Assembly (NCBI RefSeq): GCF_902374955.1
Contig: NZ_CABKRX010000118.1
Span: 1 to 64,000 of the forward strand
Reading direction: 5' to 3'
Length of the DNA stretch: 64,000 nucleotides
DNA from: Bacillus massilioanorexius
GTDB lineage: Bacteria > Bacillota > Bacilli > Bacillales > DSM-1321
Positions 35,919 through 44,557 of this stretch are shown piece by piece. The position numbers and the translations under genes are program-made. The notes below the pieces were generated by a model that was not told the DNA's origin, made no database searches, and was given only the letters and a program-made list of their open reading frames with translations. Each line of letters opens with the position of its first letter. Within the stretch, counting starts at the first letter, position 1.

Positions 35919-37982
35919 ATGACACAGTTTCCAACATTAAGTTCTCCAATAAAAGTTGGAAAACTAACATTGAAAAATCGAATGATGACTACTTCAATGT
36001 CTCCTGGTCATGGTTATGTAACCGATGAAGGTGCGCCTACTAAGCGTATGTTGAATTATTTAGAAGAGAGAGCAGCGGGTGATATGGCTCTTATTTGTCA
36101 AACTGTTGCATTCTTTCATCGTAAACCTGAAAAGGGTCATCCATTACCATTTGCATATAATGACCAACATGTAGAAGGTTTAAAACAAATGGCTAATATT
36201 GTTCAAAAACATGGTGGTATTTTAATTGGTCAACCTTGGGCAGTCCATGATTGGAAACCAAACGATGAGGATGAAGAAAAGCCATGGGGACCGTCTGAAA
36301 CAGTTATCTTAAAAGGAATGCATCCTTTTACGACAATGTCGAAGGAGCATATTGAAATTTTTAAAAAGCAAATGGTTCAATGTTCATTAACCTTACAAAA
36401 AGCGGGTTGGGATGGAGTAGAGGTTATGGCTGGTGTCGGAGGCATATTGAATCGTTTTATTTCACCAGCAACGAATAATCGTACGGATGAGTATGGTGGT
36501 AGCCTAGAAAATAGATGTCGCTTAACAGTAGAAGTAATCCAAGCTATCAAAACAGCTTGTGGCCCTGATTTTCCTGTCCTAGTTCGATGGTCTCCACTTG
36601 AATATGTAAAGGGAATTACAGAAGGACATGGCATTGAAGAATCATTAAAAGTGGCACCAATTATTGAAAAAGCTGGTGCTGATATGCACAATTTAGCTAT
36701 TGGTTGGCATGAGTCATCTGTACCTTTAACTACTAAAGAAATTCCTGATGGTCATTGGTCTTGGGTGTCTGAAAAAATTAAAACGGTAACGGATATTCCA
36801 GTTGCCACAGGTTATCGTGAAACAGATCCAGATGTAATGGAATTAATATTGAAAAATCATCGAGCAGACATTATTGCTGGACTAAGATATAACATTGCGG
36901 ATCCTGATTTTGCTAAGAAAGTGTGTCAAGGTAGACCTGAAGATATTAATAAATGTATCTGCTGTTGCCGTTGTTTGGATGATGTAGTCAGCCAAGGTAA
37001 AGCCTTAGAATACTGTGGGGTAAATCCTCGTTTAGGTCCAGAGCTTGATCAACCACTTCAAAAAGCGAATAAGGTGAAAAATGTCATGGTTATCGGTAGT
37101 GGTCCAGGAGGTTTATCCGCAGCAACAACAGCTGCTAAAAGAGGTCATAATGTTACCATTTATGAAAGAGGACCAAGAATTGGTGGCTGTCTAGTCATGA
37201 GTGCTATTTTTAGTCCTACTTATGAACGATTAAACGATTACTATAAAACATTTTTGAAAAAGCATCCAGAAATTAAAGTGAAATTAAACACGACGGTAAC
37301 TCCAGCCTTAGTTGAACAAGTAAAACCAGATGCTGTTGTTGTTGCTGTGGGAGGTCATCCAGTTGGCCTGGATGTACCTGGAAGTAAAGGGAGTAATGTT
37401 GTTCAATCACATGACTTTTTAGAAATGCTGAATGGAAAGCCTCCTAAAAAACCAGGTGTTTTCAATAAGATAATGTGGAATAGTGCATCTATATTTCTGA
37501 AATTTATATATACGCCTAAATTAGCACGTACAGCAATGAGTATTTCTCCATGGCCACTTCGTAAACGTATTGCTGTCATTGGTGGAGGATTACCAGGTTG
37601 TGAACTAGGTAAAGAAATGATGGAGCACAATAGAGAGTTAACAATTTTTGAAGAAAGAAAGAAAATTGGTTGGGACGTTGGAGGCAGTGATCGTTTTCAT
37701 ATCACTTCAGCTTTTAAAAAGTCACCCCATGTTGCTTTAGAACCATTAACTAAAGTAAAAAAAATTACGAAAAAAGGTGTCATTGCTGAAAGAGCTGATG
37801 GGAAAGAGTTCTTTACACCAGCTGATACAGTAGCTGTTACATTAGGTTTTGAACAAAATCTAGATTTAGCAAATGCCTTAAAAGGTAAAGTGGAGGAAAT
37901 ACATGTGGTTGGTGACTGTATCAAGCCTTCTCGAATGGCAGATGCAACAAAAGCGGGATATATTGCAGGTATCAAGATTTAG
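35919..37982 (+). CDS. NADH:flavin oxidoreductase, 2,4-dienoyl-CoA reductase/BaiCD-like
   Basis: A 687-residue multidomain flavoenzyme. Residues about 1-340 form an FMN TIM barrel (SPIKVGKLTLKNRMMTTSMS; ISPATNNRTDEYGGSLENRC). An Fe-S region with CICCCRC and a later C (about 347-367) follows, then an FAD domain (MVIGSGPGGLSAATTAAKRG) and an NAD domain (IAVIGGGLPGCELGKEMMEH). Relatives reduce 2,4-dienoyl-CoA or enoates, or demethylate amines. Two features are atypical. Where FadH has its catalytic Tyr, and related enzymes have His/Tyr, this protein reads MAGVGGILNRF. Also, the Cys spacing is C-x2-C-x2-C-x13-C rather than C-x2-C-x3-C-x11-C. The reaction is therefore uncertain. It lies inside the sigma-54 operon. 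Confidence 0.88.
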   Translation: MTQFPTLSSPIKVGKLTLKNRMMTTSMSPGHGYVTDEGAPTKRMLNYLEERAAGDMALICQTVAFFHRKPEKGHPLPFAYNDQHVEGLKQMANIVQKHGGILIGQPWAVHDWKPNDEDEEKPWGPSETVILKGMHPFTTMSKEHIEIFKKQMVQCSLTLQKAGWDGVEVMAGVGGILNRFISPATNNRTDEYGGSLENRCRLTVEVIQAIKTACGPDFPVLVRWSPLEYVKGITEGHGIEESLKVAPIIEKAGADMHNLAIGWHESSVPLTTKEIPDGHWSWVSEKIKTVTDIPVATGYRETDPDVMELILKNHRADIIAGLRYNIADPDFAKKVCQGRPEDINKCICCCRCLDDVVSQGKALEYCGVNPRLGPELDQPLQKANKVKNVMVIGSGPGGLSAATTAAKRGHNVTIYERGPRIGGCLVMSAIFSPTYERLNDYYKTFLKKHPEIKVKLNTTVTPALVEQVKPDAVVVAVGGHPVGLDVPGSKGSNVVQSHDFLEMLNGKPPKKPGVFNKIMWNSASIFLKFIYTPKLARTAMSISPWPLRKRIAVIGGGLPGCELGKEMMEHNRELTIFEERKKIGWDVGGSDRFHITSAFKKSPHVALEPLTKVKKITKKGVIAERADGKEFFTPADTVAVTLGFEQNLDLANALKGKVEEIHVVGDCIKPSRMADATKAGYIAGIKI

Positions 37983-38028
37983 TGTTCGTTAATAAATGGT
38001 CGGGCAATAAAACGAGGAGGGCATATTT

Positions 38029-38790
38029 GTGAAAGACGTAATTTATACGGATATAAGAGAGAAAGGGATTGCTTTTTTAGTCATTAATAAGCCACAAAGA
38101 AAAAATGCGATTGATCGCGTCATGATGGATATGTTATCAGATCAATTAAATGCTCTTGATGCTAATCCTGATGTAAAGGTTATTATTTTAAAGGGTGAAG
38201 GAGAGAATTTTACAGCTGGAGGAGATTTAAAACAGGCTGGTCCAGAAGGATTTACTATAGAAGAAACACGCTTTACATTAAAAAAATACAATCGAACCAT
38301 ACGTACAATCCAAGATATTTCAAAGCCCGTCATTGCAATGGTAGATGGTTATGCTGTTGGTGGGGGGATGGCATTAGCATTGGCTTGTGATATGATTTAT
38401 GTCTCGGATCGTGTAAAATTCACTGCTAATTTTGTTAAGGTTGGAATTATCCCAGAGATGGGAACAATGATGTTTTTACCACAGTTAATGGGACCTTATC
38501 GTGCAAAAGAGTTAATGTTTACAGGACGTTTTGTTGAGGCAGAGGAAGCTTATAAACTAGGGATTGCAAACAAGGTATTTCCAGCAGAGGAATTGGAACA
38601 AGGAACTTTAGCGTTTGCTCAAGAAATAGCGGCTTTATCTAACACATCGATTCAGCTTATAAAGAATATAACAAATGCTACAATGAGTACTATGCTTGAT
38701 TCGGTATTAGAAGCAGAGTCAACTGCTTCGCCATTTTGCACTCAAACTGTAGCATATAAAGAAACAGCAGCTAAATTCAATAAAAAATAA
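38029..38790 (+). CDS. Crotonase-fold protein, enoyl-CoA isomerase-like (CaiD position)
   Basis: A 253-residue crotonase-superfamily protein; GTG start 38029 with GAGGAGGG upstream. The oxyanion-hole segments are present (ENFTAGGDLK and GYAVGGGMALALACD). Both hydratase glutamates are replaced: GGGxE is GGGMA, and the QPE position reads NFV. Instead IIPEMGTMMFLP carries a Glu where delta3,delta2-enoyl-CoA isomerases have their acid/base residue. So although it occupies the CaiD position, double-bond isomerisation is the better guess than hydration. It is 46 bases after the oxidoreductase gene. Confidence 0.87.
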   Translation: MKDVIYTDIREKGIAFLVINKPQRKNAIDRVMMDMLSDQLNALDANPDVKVIILKGEGENFTAGGDLKQAGPEGFTIEETRFTLKKYNRTIRTIQDISKPVIAMVDGYAVGGGMALALACDMIYVSDRVKFTANFVKVGIIPEMGTMMFLPQLMGPYRAKELMFTGRFVEAEEAYKLGIANKVFPAEELEQGTLAFAQEIAALSNTSIQLIKNITNATMSTMLDSVLEAESTASPFCTQTVAYKETAAKFNKK

Positions 38791-38807
38791 TCATTTTTAT
38801 CTACCTA

Positions 38808-38823
38808 TGTGAAAAAATACACA
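38808..38823. promoter_or_regulatory. Weak Fnr/Crp-like box before the second OFA gene
   Basis: TGTGAAAAAATACACA matches TGTGA-N6-TCACA at 9 of 10 positions, in the 60-base gap before 38851. It is AT-rich and could be chance. Confidence 0.25.
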
Positions 38824-38850
38824 ATGGTTTTATAGACTGGAGTGGGATAG

Positions 38851-40134
38851 ATGAATAACAAAATACAAAATCCTAAAAAACGAAAAATTCATTATGCTTG
38901 GTGGATTTTTGCTTGTTGCTGTGCTGTTAATGCGTGCGTAATGGGGATAGTAGCAAATACGGCTGGAATATACTTGAAACCTGTTAGTGAAGAAATGGGC
39001 TGGCCGTTAGCGAAGATGAATCTTTATTTAACAATTATTCAAATCGTAATGACTGTCACACTGCCATTTGTGGGATATATTCTTCCAAAAATAAATATAA
39101 AAATTGCCATTGGTGTGCCTTGCTTTGTAATGGGAGCAACCTATGCTTTAAGTGCTTATTTTAATTCATTAACTCATTGGTATATAGCCGGCGTTGTTTT
39201 AGGAATTTGTTATGCAAGTTTAATGTATATCCCAATTCCTTTGCTTATAAACAATTGGTTTAAGAAAAATGTAGGTACTGTATTGGGGATTGTAGTTGCG
39301 GGAGCAAGTTTAGTAGCTGCATTTACTAATCCAATTGGTAGTGCGTTAATTACTGAATATGGCTGGAGATTTACTCGGATTGCACTTGGAACCTTTTCTC
39401 TTATCCTTTCATTGCCTTTAGTGATTTTGGTACTAAGATATAAACCTTCTGATATGGGTTTGAAACCATATGGTGAAGAAGATGATGTAAAAGATAACAA
39501 AGTTGTACAAGAGTATGGAATGACCGCGAAACAAGCTTTTAAAAGTGTCCCTTTTTATATGATTTTTATTTTTTCAGGATTACTTGTTATGTGTGCTTCT
39601 ATGCTTCAGCAAGTACCAGGCTTTGCCGTTTCTGAAGGGTTATCTGCGACAGTAGGAGCTACAGGTGTTTCCTGCATTATGATCGGAGGTATCATTGGTA
39701 AAATTGCGCTTGGTGCTTTAACGGATAAAATTGGGTATGAAAGAACGTCTATTACTGCGTGTTGTTTAGGCTTTCTTGGAATAATGATTCTGTTGCTGTC
39801 TGAACAAAGTGTGGTCATGTTTTTTATTGGTACTAGCTTGTTTGGAATTGCTTATGCATCAATTGTTATTATTCCTCCACTGGCTGTAAGAAGTACCTTT
39901 GGAACAAGAGAGTACAGTCAAATTTATTCCTGGATTACAGTGGCAAATGGAGCATTTGGTGCTCTAACCCCAATAGGTGTTGGGTATATTTATGATTTAA
40001 CAAATTCCTATCGACTAGCATGGATTATTTGTTTAATTTCTTACGGAATTGTTGTTTTATTAACATTCATCACGCGAGCATATAGCAAGAAGCATTGTTT
40101 TATAGCCGAGCAGACGGAGGTTAATGTTAACTAA
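38851..40134 (+). CDS. MFS transporter, OFA-like (second)
   Basis: A 427-residue 12-segment carrier, clearly paralogous to the protein at 25538 (shared NTAGIYLKPVSEEMGW, LLINNWFKKN, TEYGWRFTRIALG, MGLKPYGEE and QQVPGFA). The N-terminus is basic (KIQNPKKRKIHYAWW). It probably moves the same organic-acid substrate or its reduced product, substituting for the CaiT antiporter of E. coli. GGAGTGGG lies upstream of ATG 38851. The 3' end overlaps a possible early start of the ligase gene. Confidence 0.88.
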   Translation: MNNKIQNPKKRKIHYAWWIFACCCAVNACVMGIVANTAGIYLKPVSEEMGWPLAKMNLYLTIIQIVMTVTLPFVGYILPKINIKIAIGVPCFVMGATYALSAYFNSLTHWYIAGVVLGICYASLMYIPIPLLINNWFKKNVGTVLGIVVAGASLVAAFTNPIGSALITEYGWRFTRIALGTFSLILSLPLVILVLRYKPSDMGLKPYGEEDDVKDNKVVQEYGMTAKQAFKSVPFYMIFIFSGLLVMCASMLQQVPGFAVSEGLSATVGATGVSCIMIGGIIGKIALGALTDKIGYERTSITACCLGFLGIMILLLSEQSVVMFFIGTSLFGIAYASIVIIPPLAVRSTFGTREYSQIYSWITVANGAFGALTPIGVGYIYDLTNSYRLAWIICLISYGIVVLLTFITRAYSKKHCFIAEQTEVNVN

Positions 40135-40186
40135 AATAACAAATATCGAGAAGGACTCTTTAAATACTGTGAAGGGAGAATTTAGG

Positions 40187-41749
40187 ATGCCATATAAAAA
40201 TATAGCTGAACTTTTGATATTAAATGCAAATCGTTATCCACAGAAGACAGCGATTATTTATAAGGGCAAAAGGATTACCTATAGTGAATTAAATAGTAAA
40301 GTCAATCAGATTGCTAGGGGTCTCTTAGACTTTGGAATAGGAGTCGGGGATAAGGTTGGATATTTGTTACCCAATTCTAATCAATTAATAGAAATATATT
40401 TTGCTATACAAAAAATTGGTGCCATAGCAGTTCCTTTGAATTTTCGCTTAGTTCCTAGGGAAATTTCTTATTTAGTTAATGCAGGAGATTGTAAAGCATT
40501 GATTTTTTCAGATCAATTTATATCCAAAGTTGATGCTATAAAATTAGAACTTCCAAAGTTGAAATTTTTTATCTGTTCAGGGAATTCAAGTCAGCATTAT
40601 TGGAATTTGGAATCTATTGCTGAAATGAATAGTGAGGAAGAACCGTTGTTATTCCAAAATGAAAATGCCCTTTCACGTATTCAATTTACTGGAGGAACTA
40701 CAGGCGTTCCAAAGGGAGTAATGAGAACACATCATAATGATATAGCTGAAATAATGAGTGTCATGATGTCTAGTAAAATGGCCGCTAATCCTGATGAAAT
40801 TGTATTAATTCAGTGTCCTTTAGAGCATCATGGAGGACATAGTTGGTTTGTATCAGTCATAGGAACGGGAGCTACTTTAATCATATGTGATAAATTTCGA
40901 GAAGAAGATATTTTGTCTTTAATTGAAGAAGAAAAAGTAACGTATTTATTATTGTTACCTCCAAGCACATATTTACGTTTGTTGAATGCGCCAAACTTTT
41001 CAAAATATGATGTAAGCTCAGTAAGATTGGTACAAAGTGCGGCAGGTATTACATGCTCTGAGATTACGCAAAGAATCTATAAAGGATTTCCTAATTGTCA
41101 AATGAATTATGGCTGGGGACAAACGGAAAGTGGAACAGGATCTAGTCTCATTCTGACATTAGAAATGGCTGAGAAGGATCTACCTGAAATGAATAGTATT
41201 GGGAAGCCAATGCCGTTTTTAGAAATGAAAATAATAGATGATAAAAATGAAGAAGTACCTATTGGTGAAGTAGGAGAATGTGTTGTAAAAGGTCCAACAA
41301 CAATGATTGGTTATTATAATCATCCAGAGATAAATAAGGAGATTATGATTGATGGTGGCTGGGTGCGTACGGGAGATATGATGAAAAAAGATGAAAATGG
41401 ATACTACTATTTAATGTCTCGTAAAAAAGACATGATTAAATCTGGTGGAGAAAATGTTTTTGCACAAGAAGTAGTTAAAACCATTCGTTCACATCCTAGT
41501 GTTGAAAATTGTATTGTGTTTGGTGTACCTGACGAAAAATTGGGTGAGGCTGTTATGACTGTAGTTCAATTACGAAATGGATGCACATTAACACTTGAGG
41601 AACTACAAAATCATTGTAAAGCCTATATATCAAGTTATAAAAAACCGTTGTATTTGGACTTCATAAATCAATTTCCAATGAATGATGCGGGGAAAATACA
41701 GAAGTATAAATTAATACAAAAATATAGAGAAAAGCTTTGTGCGCATTAG
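40187..41749 (+). CDS. Acyl-CoA ligase (CaiC-like AMP-forming)
   Basis: A 520-residue adenylate-forming ligase. ATG 40187 follows GGGAG; an in-frame ATG at 40124, overlapping the transporter stop, is an alternative. P-loop FTGGTTGVPKGVM (about residue 165), A5 motif NYGWGQTESGTG, A7 GGWVRTGDMM, A8 SRKKDMIKSGGENVFA and the A10 lysine in DAGKIQKYKL. It activates a carboxylate with ATP and CoA, and would prime the pathway so that the CaiB-like transferases can then recycle CoA. The acid substrate cannot be read from sequence. Confidence 0.9.
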   Translation: MPYKNIAELLILNANRYPQKTAIIYKGKRITYSELNSKVNQIARGLLDFGIGVGDKVGYLLPNSNQLIEIYFAIQKIGAIAVPLNFRLVPREISYLVNAGDCKALIFSDQFISKVDAIKLELPKLKFFICSGNSSQHYWNLESIAEMNSEEEPLLFQNENALSRIQFTGGTTGVPKGVMRTHHNDIAEIMSVMMSSKMAANPDEIVLIQCPLEHHGGHSWFVSVIGTGATLIICDKFREEDILSLIEEEKVTYLLLLPPSTYLRLLNAPNFSKYDVSSVRLVQSAAGITCSEITQRIYKGFPNCQMNYGWGQTESGTGSSLILTLEMAEKDLPEMNSIGKPMPFLEMKIIDDKNEEVPIGEVGECVVKGPTTMIGYYNHPEINKEIMIDGGWVRTGDMMKKDENGYYYLMSRKKDMIKSGGENVFAQEVVKTIRSHPSVENCIVFGVPDEKLGEAVMTVVQLRNGCTLTLEELQNHCKAYISSYKKPLYLDFINQFPMNDAGKIQKYKLIQKYREKLCAH

Positions 41750-41810
41750 AAATTATGAAAATTAAAATTTAAAAGATTATTTTATAATAAATATTTTAGG
41801 AGTGGTAGAG

Positions 41811-42962
41811 ATGGATTTCAATATTACTGAAGAACAAGAATTGTTATTAGAAAGTTTAAGAGAGATTATGGCAAGAGATTGTACAGAAGAATATATGAAG
41901 GAATGCTATGAAAAAGGCAGCTATCCTACTAGATTTGAACAAGCACTAGCGGAAAATGGTTTTAATTTATTAGGGGTCCCTGAAGAACATGGTGGTACAC
42001 CAATTGATATTCAAACAATGATGTTAATAGCTGAGGAAATTACAAAAAATGGCGGTCCACACTTTGTCTTTGGACAAGCATTGTCTATTGCCGATATGCT
42101 AGAGTTTGGATCCGAAGAGCAACAGAAACAAACGATGGATGCTATAAAAGAAGGTAAAGTTGCCTTTGTACTAGGGTTTACTGAACCACAAGCAGGTTCA
42201 GATAGTAGTGCCATTGCAACGACTTTTAAACGTAAAAATGGAAAAGTTTATTTAAATGGACATAAGACATTCATGAGTAATGCGGCAAGATCACCTTATA
42301 TGCTTTGTATGGCACGAAATGCCGATGAAGTTGGTGATGCAGATAAACGTAATGCTTTCTCTATGTGGTGGGTACCTATGGATGCATCTGGAATTAAAAT
42401 TGAAAAACTAGGAAAAATTGGTTGGCATATGCTTGATACTTGTGAAGTGTACCTAGAAGATGTAGAAGTTGAGGAAAAAGACTTAGTTGGTGTTGAAGGC
42501 AACGGATTTATGCAATTAATGATTAATTTTGAAGTAGAAAGATTATTAATTGCTGCTTCATTATTAGGAGCAGCTGAATGTGCTTTTGAAGATGCTGCTC
42601 GTTATGCTAATCAAAGGGTTCAATTCGGTAAGCCTATTGGAGCAAATCAATTGATTCAAGAGAAAATCACATTTATGAAAATGAAAATAGAAAATATGAG
42701 AAACATGGTTTATAAAACTGCTTGGGAAGTGGATAATAAAAAACCTGTTCAAATCTCATCTGCTCTAGCTAAATTATATTGTGCTCAAGCAGCAAATGAA
42801 GTAATTGATGATGCGATGCAAATTATGGGAGGCATTGGATACACAACAGATTGTCGTATATCACGTCTATGGGTAGATAACCGTGTCTTTAGAATTGGTG
42901 GAGGCACAGACGAAGTAATGATTCATATTGCAGGTAGAGCGATTCTAAAAGAATATAAATAA
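41811..42962 (+). CDS. CaiA/YdiO-like acyl-CoA dehydrogenase (enoyl-CoA reductase)
   Basis: A 383-residue flavoenzyme; ATG 41811 follows AGGAG by 8 bases. It closely resembles E. coli CaiA and YdiO: MDFNITEEQELLLESLREIM, GVPEEHGG, FTEPQAGSDS, AFEDAARYANQRVQFGKPIG and GGGTDEVMIHIAGRAILK. The usual C-terminal catalytic Glu (EGT) is replaced by GGT. A Glu at residue 243 (FEVERLLIAASLLG) sits where isovaleryl-CoA dehydrogenase-type enzymes carry their base. CaiA reduces crotonobetainyl-CoA with electrons from FixABCX, and the same direction is inferred here. Confidence 0.93.
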   Translation: MDFNITEEQELLLESLREIMARDCTEEYMKECYEKGSYPTRFEQALAENGFNLLGVPEEHGGTPIDIQTMMLIAEEITKNGGPHFVFGQALSIADMLEFGSEEQQKQTMDAIKEGKVAFVLGFTEPQAGSDSSAIATTFKRKNGKVYLNGHKTFMSNAARSPYMLCMARNADEVGDADKRNAFSMWWVPMDASGIKIEKLGKIGWHMLDTCEVYLEDVEVEEKDLVGVEGNGFMQLMINFEVERLLIAASLLGAAECAFEDAARYANQRVQFGKPIGANQLIQEKITFMKMKIENMRNMVYKTAWEVDNKKPVQISSALAKLYCAQAANEVIDDAMQIMGGIGYTTDCRISRLWVDNRVFRIGGGTDEVMIHIAGRAILKEYK

Positions 42963-42992
42963 AGGTTTCCACTTCATTCAGGAGGAATTAGG

Positions 42993-44225
42993 ATGGTAAA
43001 GAGAGCAGATATACCACAGTTTGGATTACTTTCAGGTATCAAGGTTGTTCATAGCTCTGTATCTATTGCAGGACCATTTGCAGCTGAGCTATACGCTGAT
43101 TATGGTGCAGATGTCATTTGGATAGAAAATCCATCAGTTCCGTGTATGAGTCGCAGTATGACAGGAAGCTGTTGGCAGCAAGATCGTAAAAATATGAGAA
43201 ACATTTCCATGAACATTGCAAATGAAGAAGGAAAAGAAATTTTTCTAAAAATGATGGAAGAAACGGATGTATTTATTGAGGCTTCTAAAGGCGGACAATA
43301 TGAACGTTGGGGATTAAGTGATGAAGTTCTTTGGGAAAGGAATCCTCGCCTTGTTATCGTTCATATTTCAGGATTTGGTCAAACGGGAGACCCGAGTTAT
43401 ATAAAGCGTCCAAGCTATGATCCTATTGCACAAGCTTTTGGTGGATATATGGATATGAATGGTTTTCCTGGTATGCCCTCTATGCCTACAAATCCATTAA
43501 CGGCAGATTATGTAGCAGCTTTCTTTGCTTTTGGGGTTTCTGTAGCTGCTGTTATGAAAAGTAGGGAAACAGGAAAAGGTGAAAGTATCGATGTTGCTCA
43601 ATTTGAGTTACTTATGCGAACACAGTCTCGTTATCCTATAGATTATACTAGATTTGGTCAAAAGTTTATTAAGGAGGGTAGCCATAGCAACTTTGTTGCA
43701 GGATATGGAACCTTCACTTGTATGGATCAAAAAGAAATTTATTTATTGTATTTAGGTAGTGGTGTTTTACAAAAGGGATTGCCTTTAATGGGTATGACGT
43801 ATGGAAGTGATGAGGTTCCAGCTGGTGTATCTTTATTGGAGTTAGATAGTTCAGCAGGTCAAAAGCTTGAAGCAAACATTAAAGCTTTCTGTGAAAAACA
43901 TACCGCTGAGGAAGCTGAGCAGGCTTTCTTAGATGCGGGAGTTCCTTGTTCTAGAATTATGAGCTATGAGGATTGTATGACAAACCCACAATACCTTGCG
44001 AGAGAAGTATTTACAGAATGGGAAGCAGGAAACGGAGAAACAATAAAGGGTGTTAATATAGTACCAAAATTAAAGAATTTCCCAGGTCAAATTTGGAGAG
44101 GAGCTCCAAATATAGGGATGGATAATGATGATATTCTAGAGGAACTGGGATTGTCTAAAGAAGAAATTCAAAACTTGTATGATAAAGGCGTTATTGTCCA
44201 AAGAGAGTATTTAGATCATACTTGA
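42993..44225 (+). CDS. CaiB-like class III CoA-transferase (second)
   Basis: A 410-residue CoA-transferase close to E. coli CaiB: PQFGLLSGIKVV, SIAGPFAAELYADYGADVIW, FIEASKGGQYERWG, VIVHISGFGQTGD, nucleophile Asp at about 172 in NPLTADYVAA, RETGKGESIDVAQFE, and the end GVNIVPKLKNFPGQIWRG. AGGAGG precedes ATG 42993. It is the last gene of the sigma-54 operon and a paralogue of 26854-28068; the pair could be two specificities or two subunits. Terminator at 44252. Confidence 0.93.
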   Translation: MVKRADIPQFGLLSGIKVVHSSVSIAGPFAAELYADYGADVIWIENPSVPCMSRSMTGSCWQQDRKNMRNISMNIANEEGKEIFLKMMEETDVFIEASKGGQYERWGLSDEVLWERNPRLVIVHISGFGQTGDPSYIKRPSYDPIAQAFGGYMDMNGFPGMPSMPTNPLTADYVAAFFAFGVSVAAVMKSRETGKGESIDVAQFELLMRTQSRYPIDYTRFGQKFIKEGSHSNFVAGYGTFTCMDQKEIYLLYLGSGVLQKGLPLMGMTYGSDEVPAGVSLLELDSSAGQKLEANIKAFCEKHTAEEAEQAFLDAGVPCSRIMSYEDCMTNPQYLAREVFTEWEAGNGETIKGVNIVPKLKNFPGQIWRGAPNIGMDNDDILEELGLSKEEIQNLYDKGVIVQREYLDHT

Positions 44226-44251
44226 TTCGCAAATGAATAATGCATAAGAAT

Positions 44252-44302
44252 AAGCTATTTCTTTATGGTTATGAAATCAACTATAAAGGAATAGCTTTTC
44301 TT
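44252..44302 (+). terminator. Terminator of the fix-cai operon
   Basis: AAGCTATTTCTTTAT...ATAAAGGAATAGCTT (15 bp with one G-U) followed by TTC TTT. Confidence 0.8.
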
Positions 44303-44333
44303 TGTTACATCAAACATATTGAAATTTATCTTC

Positions 44334-44500
44334 AGTGTCTAGCTCCTCTATGCTCTAGCGAATCCGTAAAGATAAAGAGCGACCTTCTAACTAGCTTTTC
44401 TTATGCTGGTTGGAGGTTAACAAGATGTAGTTGGTGTCACAGGACGTGGTGATTTTAGTTGATATTTCTTATTTTCAAGATGTTTGCGCTTTTGTTTATA
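44334..44500. repeat. Degraded second-type intergenic repeat
   Basis: The segments GTGTCTAGCTCCTCTATGCT, CTAACTAGCTTTTCTTATGC and TTTGCGCTTTTGTTTATATA recall a GC-rich intergenic repeat common in Bacillus genomes (TGTCTAGCTCCAGC... CGCTTTTC). Only one diverged copy is here, so the call rests on recall of that family. Confidence 0.4.
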
Positions 44501-44510
44501 TATGATATGT

Positions 44511-44538
44511 AAAAAGACCACTGGTATAGCCAGTGGTC
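44511..44538 (-). terminator. Terminator after the TIGR03084-like gene
   Basis: On the minus strand GACCACTGG pairs with CCAGTGGTC around a 5-base loop, followed by five Ts. Confidence 0.9.
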
Positions 44539-44557
44539 AACGTTATGATGATTTCTA

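Larger units (their letters stand above)
44226..44557. other. Intergenic region with two terminators and a repeat remnant
   Basis: 332 bases between converging genes: operon terminator 44252-44302, a repeat-like block 44334-44500, and a minus-strand terminator 44511-44538. Confidence 0.6.

Noticed and set aside
25538..44225. A bile-acid (bai) type dehydroxylation operon
   Set aside because: CoA ligase, CoA-transferase, MFS and BaiCD-like genes do occur, but BaiE and BaiA types are absent and the FixABCX, CaiA and CaiB sequences fit the carnitine-type pathway better.
44240..44452. 70-codon open frame after the second CaiB-like gene
   Set aside because: It spans a terminator hairpin and a degraded repeat, and has no ribosome-binding site.
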